Part shown: positions 5,942 to 11,018 of the stretch, in pieces
Numbering within the stretch: the first letter of the stretch is position 1
Layout: every line of letters begins with the position of its first letter
Notes under the pieces: generated by a model
Told to the model about the DNA's origin: nothing
The model's input: only the letters and a program-made list of their open reading frames with translations
Database searches by the model: none
Assembly (NCBI GenBank): GCA_016293435.1
Contig: JAEDEG010000087.1
Coordinates: 1 to 11,018 of the forward strand
DNA: 11,018 nt
Origin: Clostridia bacterium
GTDB taxonomy: Bacteria > Bacillota > Clostridia > UMGS1810
Reading direction: 5' to 3'
Translations under genes and position numbers: made by a program

Positions 5942-6005
5942 TCTTTTGATACAGTGACAATGATGCAACAATTATGACTTCGATTTACAAGAAATGGGGT
6001 GCAAT

Positions 6006-9000
6006 ATGAATTACCACTCAACAAAGCCGCTCACTGTCGACGGCGTAAAATACGAAAACTCATGTCCCGAGATAGAGAATCCGAAAAGTCCGAGCGTCGG
6101 GAAGCTGGCTGCGAGGTCTGTTCTCATCCCCTCTCTCACAGAGGGCGTGTACTACAGAAACAAGGAAGAATCCCCCCTTCTGCAGAGCCTTTGCGGCGAA
6201 TGTCGCTTCCGCTATCTGACAGAGGACGCAGACGACGCCTTCTACAGAGAGGACTTTGACGATTCGTCATGGGATACAATCGATATCCCCTCAATGTGGC
6301 AGTTCCGAGGGTACGGAAGGCTCAAATATCCGAACATCGAATACCCCATTCCCTTCAATCCGCCGTATATCTGCTGTGAAAACCCCGTGGGGTACTACAG
6401 GAAGAGCTTCACGGTAAAGGACGGCTTCGAGAGCGTTATTCTTCACTTCGGCGGCGTTGACAGCGCATTCTATGTGTGGGTAAACGGCGAATATGTCGGC
6501 TTTTCCAAGGGAAGCAGAAACATATCGGAATTCAATATATCAAGGCTTGTTCACGGCGGCGAGAATATCCTTGCGGTGAAGGTTTTCACATATTCCGACG
6601 GCACATATCTCGAAAATCAGGATATGCTTCTTGCAAGCGGCATCTTCCGAGACGTGTATCTGCTTTACGGGCACAGCGTACGTCTGTGGGACTTCCGTGT
6701 GCTTGACGACATACACGGCTTTACGGTAAATCTCGAGGTCTGCGGCGAGGACTCAGTCGGATATTCCGTCGATGTAACTCTTGACGGCAGGGTGCAGAGC
6801 TTTGCGGCAGAGAAGAATATATCCTGCCGATTTGACATCGAAAATCCCAAGCTCTGGAACAGTGAAGAGCCGAACCTCTATCCTCTCGTCATCACCCTGA
6901 GAAGAGGCACAGAGCCTGTCGAGATACACTCGAAGAAGGTCGGCATACTTTTCTCCGAGGTACGGGACGGAAAAATCTTCGTCAACGGAAAGCCCGTTTA
7001 CATAAAGGGCATAAACCGCCCCGAATACGACTGTGAAAACGGCAGGGCGATAAGCGCAGAGCTCATCGAAAAAGAGCTTCGCATGATAAAGGATAACAAC
7101 ATAAACGCAATAAGGTGCAGTCACTACACAAATAATCCCGCCTTCTATGAGCTTTGCTCCGAGATAGGGCTTTTCGTCATGGACGAGGCAGACCTCGAAA
7201 CCCACGGCTGCTACGTGACGGGCGACCAAGGCTATATATCGAAAAATCCCGAGTGGCTTCCCTCATATCTTGCGAAAGTACACGGTATGCTCATGCAGAA
7301 TAAGAATGAGGTCTGCATATTCATGCGCTCAATGGGCAACGAATGCGGCAAGGGCGAGAATATTCTCGAATGTCAGAAATATGCGATGGAATTTGCCCCG
7401 TCCCGTGCGGTAATCCACGATATGGAGCAATCGGACGCAGACCTTTTGGGCGAGAGCGGCGAATACGACTTCATAAAGCGCACGGGCTATCTCTCGGAGA
7501 AAAAGCTCCTTGAATATGCCTCTAATCTGCCGATACTCATGCAGATAGAGTACGGTCACGGCATGGGCAACGGTCCCGGATTTCTCGAGGACTATCAGAA
7601 ATACGTCTACCGCCTTGAAAACTACCCCGGCGGCTTTGTGTGGGAGTTCAAGAATCACGGCTTTCGCACCGTCACGGAGGACGGCAGGGAAAACTACCTC
7701 TACGGCGGCGATTTCGGTGACAATCCCAATTGGAGAAACTTCTGCCTTGACGGATATCTTCTCTCGGACGGAACGCCGAAGCCGTCATGGTATGAGCTCG
7801 GGGAGGTGTTCTCGCCGATATACACCGAATACGAAGACGGAGTCCTTCGCATAATGAACACATATAATTTCAAGAGCCTTACCGAGGGACGTGCAAAATG
7901 GACTCTCCTTCGGGACTACACGCCGATAAAGCAAGGGCAGGCGTCTCTCGGAAATCTCGCGCCGCATGAGTATATGACGCTCGATATAGACGCATCTGTC
8001 CCCGACTCCGAGAGGGTATCGGGCGCAAGGTACATACTCTCTCTCGAATACACAGACGAAAATCAGTGCATAGGTCATGCGCAGATAGAGCTCGGATGTG
8101 ACAAAAAGGCGGCGTATTCTCCGAAAAAGAACACTCCGAGGGTCACGGCGGACGGAAAGACCGTCACGGTGTCGGGCGACTCCTTCGAGGCGGCATTTGA
8201 ATCGGGAATGCTCTGCCGATATATAAAGGACGGAAAGACGCTGATTGATGCCCCCGTCGACTTCTGCCTTTACCGTGCGCCCACGGATAATGACGGAATA
8301 CTCGGCATGCAGGCGTGGAGTGTGCGCAACGCCGGCGAATGGAACGAATTGCAGCTGCGATATATGCACTATTTTGCGGAGAATATCGAGGTCAGAGCCG
8401 AGAGCGGCAGAATCACGGTAGAATCGAACGGAAAAATTCTTCCGACCACGAAGTATTGCGGCTTTGAGGTAAAGGTGCGCTTCTCTGTGTTCGGCGACGG
8501 AAAAATCCTCGCCGATATAAGCGGCAAGCCATACGGAAGCCTCCCCGAAAGGCTTCCGAGAATTGGTGTTCACATGACTCTTGACGGCGGCATGAGAAGA
8601 ACGGAGTGGTACGGCAGAGGACCTCGCCACAGCTACGCCGATTTCAAGAAAGCCGCTCCCTTCGGATTGTACCGCTGTGACATAAAGGACACATATTTCC
8701 TCTACGACAAGCCGCAGGAAACGGGAAACCACGAGAACACCTTCTTCGTGACGGTATCCGACGGCAAAAAATCGCTGTCGGTTGTCGGTGCGCCGGAGTT
8801 TTCGTTCTCGTATCACGATTTCACGCTCGACGCCCTCGCAGACGCAAAGCACAGAGCCGAGCTTTTGTACGACTCGCACAATCACCTTTACATCGACTAC
8901 AAAATGAGAGGACTCGGCAGTCTTTCGTGCGGTCCCGAGCCCGAGGAGCGGTATGAGCTTCGTCCGCATGAGTTCGATTTCAGCTTCGTCATTGACGGAA

Positions 9001-9053
9001 ATACGGACACTGACGGCGCCCTCTCTCTCGCAAGAACCGAGTTTCGCTTTTGA
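6006..9053 (+). CDS. lacZ: Glycoside hydrolase family 2 beta-galactosidase, LacZ type, with divergent signatures
   Basis: A 1015-aa five-domain GH2 enzyme close in length to E. coli LacZ (1023 aa), with no signal peptide, so an intracellular hydrolase of lactose or other beta-galactosides. Visible in order: the sugar-binding domain (GYYRKSFTV, then YLENQDMLLASGIFRDVYLL), the TIM barrel with HY (373-374) and DEADLETHG, the acid/base E446 in MGNECGKG, the nucleophile E515 in IEYGHGMGNGPG, GGFVWEFKNHG, and the Bgal_small_N domain with YRAPTDND and EWYGRGP. Oddities: signature 2 has R441 where Trp is nearly invariant, and HYT replaces HYP in signature 1. ATG 6006 is preferred over ATG 5994 because a GGGGTG lies 5 nt upstream, whereas 5994 has no binding site. 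Base composition is richer in G+C than the flanking ATPase genes (31 of 60 bases at 7021-7080 against 15 of 60 at 10321-10380). No sugar transporter is adjacent. Family is certain; substrate is inferred. Confidence 0.85.
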   Translation: MNYHSTKPLTVDGVKYENSCPEIENPKSPSVGKLAARSVLIPSLTEGVYYRNKEESPLLQSLCGECRFRYLTEDADDAFYREDFDDSSWDTIDIPSMWQFRGYGRLKYPNIEYPIPFNPPYICCENPVGYYRKSFTVKDGFESVILHFGGVDSAFYVWVNGEYVGFSKGSRNISEFNISRLVHGGENILAVKVFTYSDGTYLENQDMLLASGIFRDVYLLYGHSVRLWDFRVLDDIHGFTVNLEVCGEDSVGYSVDVTLDGRVQSFAAEKNISCRFDIENPKLWNSEEPNLYPLVITLRRGTEPVEIHSKKVGILFSEVRDGKIFVNGKPVYIKGINRPEYDCENGRAISAELIEKELRMIKDNNINAIRCSHYTNNPAFYELCSEIGLFVMDEADLETHGCYVTGDQGYISKNPEWLPSYLAKVHGMLMQNKNEVCIFMRSMGNECGKGENILECQKYAMEFAPSRAVIHDMEQSDADLLGESGEYDFIKRTGYLSEKKLLEYASNLPILMQIEYGHGMGNGPGFLEDYQKYVYRLENYPGGFVWEFKNHGFRTVTEDGRENYLYGGDFGDNPNWRNFCLDGYLLSDGTPKPSWYELGEVFSPIYTEYEDGVLRIMNTYNFKSLTEGRAKWTLLRDYTPIKQGQASLGNLAPHEYMTLDIDASVPDSERVSGARYILSLEYTDENQCIGHAQIELGCDKKAAYSPKKNTPRVTADGKTVTVSGDSFEAAFESGMLCRYIKDGKTLIDAPVDFCLYRAPTDNDGILGMQAWSVRNAGEWNELQLRYMHYFAENIEVRAESGRITVESNGKILPTTKYCGFEVKVRFSVFGDGKILADISGKPYGSLPERLPRIGVHMTLDGGMRRTEWYGRGPRHSYADFKKAAPFGLYRCDIKDTYFLYDKPQETGNHENTFFVTVSDGKKSLSVVGAPEFSFSYHDFTLDALADAKHRAELLYDSHNHLYIDYKMRGLGSLSCGPEPEERYELRPHEFDFSFVIDGNTDTDGALSLARTEFRF

Positions 9054-9068
9054 AAGGAGAGTATCGCA

Positions 9069-9179
9069 ATGGGACAGGTTGCCAATCAAATGGCTCTCGA
9101 ACTCATAATCAAGCTCAAAAACCGCATAAAGGAAAGGCTTTCCGAAAGAAAGAAGAATAAAGCAAAGTCGAAGAAGTAA
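9069..9179 (+). CDS. Small basic 36-aa protein coupled to lacZ
   Basis: AGGAG (9055-9059), just behind the lacZ stop, lies 9 nt before ATG 9069. The product begins MGQVANQMALELIIKLKNRI and ends in a strongly basic tail (ERKKNKAKSKK). The first half could be an amphipathic helix, and the tail could bind nucleic acid or membrane lipid head groups. It starts 15 nt after lacZ and ends 7 nt before a strong terminator, so the unit is lacZ plus this gene. I do not recognise the family. The good binding site, tight fit and higher-GC codon use matching lacZ argue that it is real. Confidence 0.6.
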   Translation: MGQVANQMALELIIKLKNRIKERLSERKKNKAKSKK

Positions 9180-9186
9180 ATACTCC

Positions 9187-9230
9187 AAAAGTCGGTGCGG
9201 AGCGCCATGCTCTGCGCCGATTTTCGTTTT
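9187..9230 (+). terminator. Strong intrinsic terminator of the lacZ unit
   Basis: AAAA (9187-9190) and, after one bulged G, 9192-9203 pair with 9209-9224 (12 bp including G-T wobbles, plus four A-T), loop GCCAT. TTTT, CG and TTTTT follow. Confidence 0.85.
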
Positions 9231-9303
9231 TCGGCGAAATATCGTGATAAATTGCCCAATCGGTGGAAAAAAATTATTTCATTTTAGAAAAAGGTGTGAT
9301 ACA

Positions 9304-9516
9304 ATGTACAAGGAATAATATGCCGATAAAGGCGGAATTTATCACAAAATACAGATTGAACTTACCTATAATTCAAATCACATTGAGGGCAGCAAATTAA
9401 CCCATGACCAAACAAGATATATTTTTGAAACAAATACCATTGGTGCGGAAAATGAAGCTTTGAATAAAAAAGTGTTAAAAGATGCAAAAATCTATTCTAA
9501 AACATTGACTTTTTAA
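9304..9516 (+). pseudogene. Truncated and interrupted Fic-family N-terminus
   Basis: AAGGTG (9291-9296) lies 7 nt before ATG 9304. The frame reads MYKE, then TAA (9316-9318), then continues open with GGIYHKIQIELTYNSNHIEG and THDQTRYIFETNTIGAENEA, which is the typical N-terminal part of clostridial Fic proteins (AMP-transferase family). After NEALN the similarity ends and the frame stops at 9514. Residues 24-29 (SNHIEG) fit the Fic inhibitory-helix motif S/T-x-x-x-E-G/N, but the catalytic HPFx[DE]GNG[KR] core is absent. With an internal stop and about three quarters of the gene missing, it cannot make an active enzyme. The 22-bp repeat at 9480 begins inside its 3' end. Confidence 0.8.
9480..9501. 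repeat. Direct repeat copy 1 (22 bp) upstream of the second ATPase
   Basis: Begins AGATGCAAAAATCTATT and recurs at 9554-9575 with one mismatch in 22 positions (C against T at the 18th). The period is 74 bp. It lies just upstream of the -35 box at 9505. Confidence 0.75.
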
Positions 9517-9533
9517 TGCTTTTATAGTAATAT
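9505..9533 (+). promoter_or_regulatory. Sigma-A promoter of the second ATPase
   Basis: TTGACT (9505-9510) and TAATAT (9528-9533) are separated by 17 bp, giving a start near 9540. An ATG at 9546 would leave almost no leader, which supports the downstream start at 9588. Confidence 0.65.
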
Positions 9534-9553
9534 TATTATAGAAAATTGCATAT

Positions 9554-9575
9554 AGATGCAAAAATCTATTTTAAA
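9554..9575. repeat. Direct repeat copy 2 (22 bp) in the ATPase leader
   Basis: Second copy of the repeat at 9480-9501, located between the expected transcription start and the ATG at 9588. As at the first ATPase, the two copies enclose the promoter. Confidence 0.75.
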
Positions 9576-9587
9576 GCGGTGAATGAT

Positions 9588-10883
9588 ATGGAAATTAAAA
9601 GAGATTTATATTTGAATAAGCTGATTAGTTTAAAGCACAATGGACTAATCAAGGTTATAACCGGTATCAGAAGATGCGGAAAATCATATCTTATGAATGA
9701 TATTTTTTATAATCACCTTTTGGAAAGCGGTGTAGATGAAAGTCATATCATCCGCTTTGCTTTTGATTCCGGCGATGATTTAGATTTGATTGGTGAAAGC
9801 ATTATAGAAATTGAGAAAAAGAACAGAAAAGTCAATCCGGAAAAATTTATGGCATTTGTACGCTCTAAAATAACAGATAACGAAATGTATTATCTTCTTT
9901 TGGATGAAGTACAGATGCTTGATTGCTTTGAAACTGTGTTAAATGGTTATCTTCGCAAGAAAAATATGGATGTGTATGTAACCGGTAGTAATGCTAAATT
10001 TTTATCAAAGGACATTATTACAGAGTTTGCAGGTCGTGGCGATGAAATTCATATGTACCCATTGAGCTTTGCAGAGTTTATGACAGCTTATAAGGGCGAC
10101 AAGTATGAGGGGCTGTCAGAATACATGCTTTATGGCGGTATTCCATTGGTTGTTTTAAGAGACGGACAGGAGAACAAAGCATCAGCACTTGAAAATCTTT
10201 TCAGTGAAATTTATGTAAGAGATATTCAAAAGAGAAACAAGGTCAGAAATATTGGAGAGCTTGAAGATTTGTTGAACTTTGTATCTTCTGCCATAGGTTC
10301 ATTAACCAACCCTGAAAAACTCCGTAAAACCTTTAAATCAGTTAAAAATTCTAAAATAACATCGGCAACTATAAAGAAATATCTTGATTTTCTGGAAGAT
10401 TCATTCTTGCTTGAATCAGCACAAAGATATGACATCAAAGGCAGAGCTTATATAGAAACTCCTAAAAAATATTATTTTTCTGATATGGGACTGCGCAATG
10501 CCCGTATAAATTTCAGACAGTTTGAGCAGACACATGCCATGGAAAATGTTATTTATAATGAACTCAGAATGCGTGGGTACAAGGTAGATGTAGGCGTAGT
10601 TCCGATTAGTGAAAAAGATGAAGATGGCAAGTCTGTAAGAAAACAGTTAGAGGTTGATTTTATATGCAATCTTGGTTCTATGAAATACTACATTCAATCA
10701 GCGTTCGCAATGCCGGATGAAGAAAAGAGAGCTCAGGAAATCAGACCATTTAAGAAAATCAATGATTCATTTAAAAAGATTATAATAACAAAGGACATTG
10801 TTCCGTCTTACTACGATGAAAATGGCATCTTAACAATGAATATTTATGATTTTCTGTTAGATGCTAAAAGTTTAGAAAAATAA
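9588..10883 (+). CDS. AAA_14 / DUF4143 family ATPase (second copy)
   Basis: A 431-aa paralogue of the - strand gene at 4021-5274, similar along its whole length (roughly half or more identical by eye). Walker A GIRRCGKS is at 26-33, Walker B YYLLLDEVQ at 101-109, and the sensor-like TGSN, FAGRGDEIHMYPLSFAEF and the C-terminal DUF4143 part follow. LEVDFICNLG is followed by YYIQSAF, so the putative nuclease lysine is again absent. The difference in length comes mainly from about 14 extra residues (around 63-85) before Walker B. A frame from ATG 9546 would add 14 residues, but ATG 9588 is chosen because the product then starts MEIKR like its paralogue and a GGTGA lies 5 nt upstream. Low-GC composition contrasts with lacZ. 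Its molecular role is unknown. Confidence 0.85.
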   Translation: MEIKRDLYLNKLISLKHNGLIKVITGIRRCGKSYLMNDIFYNHLLESGVDESHIIRFAFDSGDDLDLIGESIIEIEKKNRKVNPEKFMAFVRSKITDNEMYYLLLDEVQMLDCFETVLNGYLRKKNMDVYVTGSNAKFLSKDIITEFAGRGDEIHMYPLSFAEFMTAYKGDKYEGLSEYMLYGGIPLVVLRDGQENKASALENLFSEIYVRDIQKRNKVRNIGELEDLLNFVSSAIGSLTNPEKLRKTFKSVKNSKITSATIKKYLDFLEDSFLLESAQRYDIKGRAYIETPKKYYFSDMGLRNARINFRQFEQTHAMENVIYNELRMRGYKVDVGVVPISEKDEDGKSVRKQLEVDFICNLGSMKYYIQSAFAMPDEEKRAQEIRPFKKINDSFKKIIITKDIVPSYYDENGILTMNIYDFLLDAKSLEK

Positions 10884-11018
10884 ATAACGGGATAAACTAT
10901 TGTAGCTTATGTGTGTTGATGCAAGATGAATCTTAAAAGTCAGAAGAGTAAGGGGAATTGTTAGGGAGTGTTGCGCAAACCGTGTAAATAGAATAATCTT
11001 CTAAACAATTGTTAATAA
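10884..11018. other. Intergenic sequence with no recognisable feature
   Basis: AT-rich stretch after the second ATPase up to the window edge. I see no clear hairpin with a T run, no promoter with good spacing and no coding frame of interest. Confidence 0.5.

Noticed and set aside
5860..5995. Riboswitch or attenuator upstream of lacZ
   Set aside because: The inverted repeats lie upstream of the predicted transcription start, so they would act as DNA sites; no terminator-like hairpin lies in the leader.
6753..7658. Two medium-length - strand frames inside lacZ
   Set aside because: Shadows of the lacZ coding frame without initiation signals or domain-like sequence.
7785..9188. A 467-codon open frame on the - strand opposite the end of lacZ
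   Set aside because: It is the antisense shadow of a well-supported GH2 gene; its protein has no recognisable motif, no ribosome binding site was evident, and high-GC codon use on the + strand explains the lack of stops.
1..11018. CRISPR array, tRNA or rRNA genes, transposase or integrase genes
   Set aside because: No regularly spaced repeat array, no tRNA-like cloverleaf arms that I could pick out by eye, and no transposase or integrase motif in any frame.

Overview
The window looks like chromosomal DNA from a low-to-mid GC Firmicute, most likely a gut-type clostridium (Oscillospiraceae/Ruminococcaceae-like). This rests on purine-rich GGAGG-type ribosome binding sites, sigma-A promoters with exact 17-bp spacers, and the gene content: a KduI/KduD pair, a UPF0324 transporter, a GH2 beta-galactosidase, AAA_14/DUF4143 ATPases and a Fic remnant. 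Genus is not claimed.

Left part (1-3830, all + strand): a strong promoter (70-98) drives a unit for unsaturated-uronate catabolism. Its first reading frame joins a discoidin-like domain in frame to KduI, with a second internal Shine-Dalgarno and TTG start exactly where a normal KduI would begin. The KduD/gluconate-5-dehydrogenase-type SDR follows, then a hairpin terminator (2671-2710). Next is a UPF0324/YeiH-type putative sulfate exporter with its own terminator (3799-3826). Together they suggest processing of oligosaccharides with unsaturated uronic acid, possibly sulfated ones such as glycosaminoglycans.

Middle part (3830-5990, mostly - strand): a patchwork of intact and broken genes. An AAA_14/DUF4143 ATPase (4021-5274) is preceded by a 67-aa piece of a potassium channel that keeps only the selectivity filter and last helix, yet has its own near-consensus promoter and ribosome binding site. 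Further upstream on the same strand are an intrinsic terminator, a short decayed reading frame and another near-consensus promoter. Downstream of the ATPase lies the junction of two lost genes.

Right part (5860-11018, + strand): a strong promoter with an upstream inverted repeat drives a higher-GC GH2 beta-galactosidase whose two family signatures both deviate from consensus. A 36-aa basic peptide gene and a strong terminator follow. After that come a truncated, stop-interrupted Fic N-terminus and a second AAA_14/DUF4143 ATPase. The two ATPases are paralogues facing outward on either side of lacZ. The promoter of each sits between two copies of a direct repeat whose period is 74 bp in both cases, although the repeat sequences differ. 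This shared layout, with the channel fragment, is the most unusual structure in the window.
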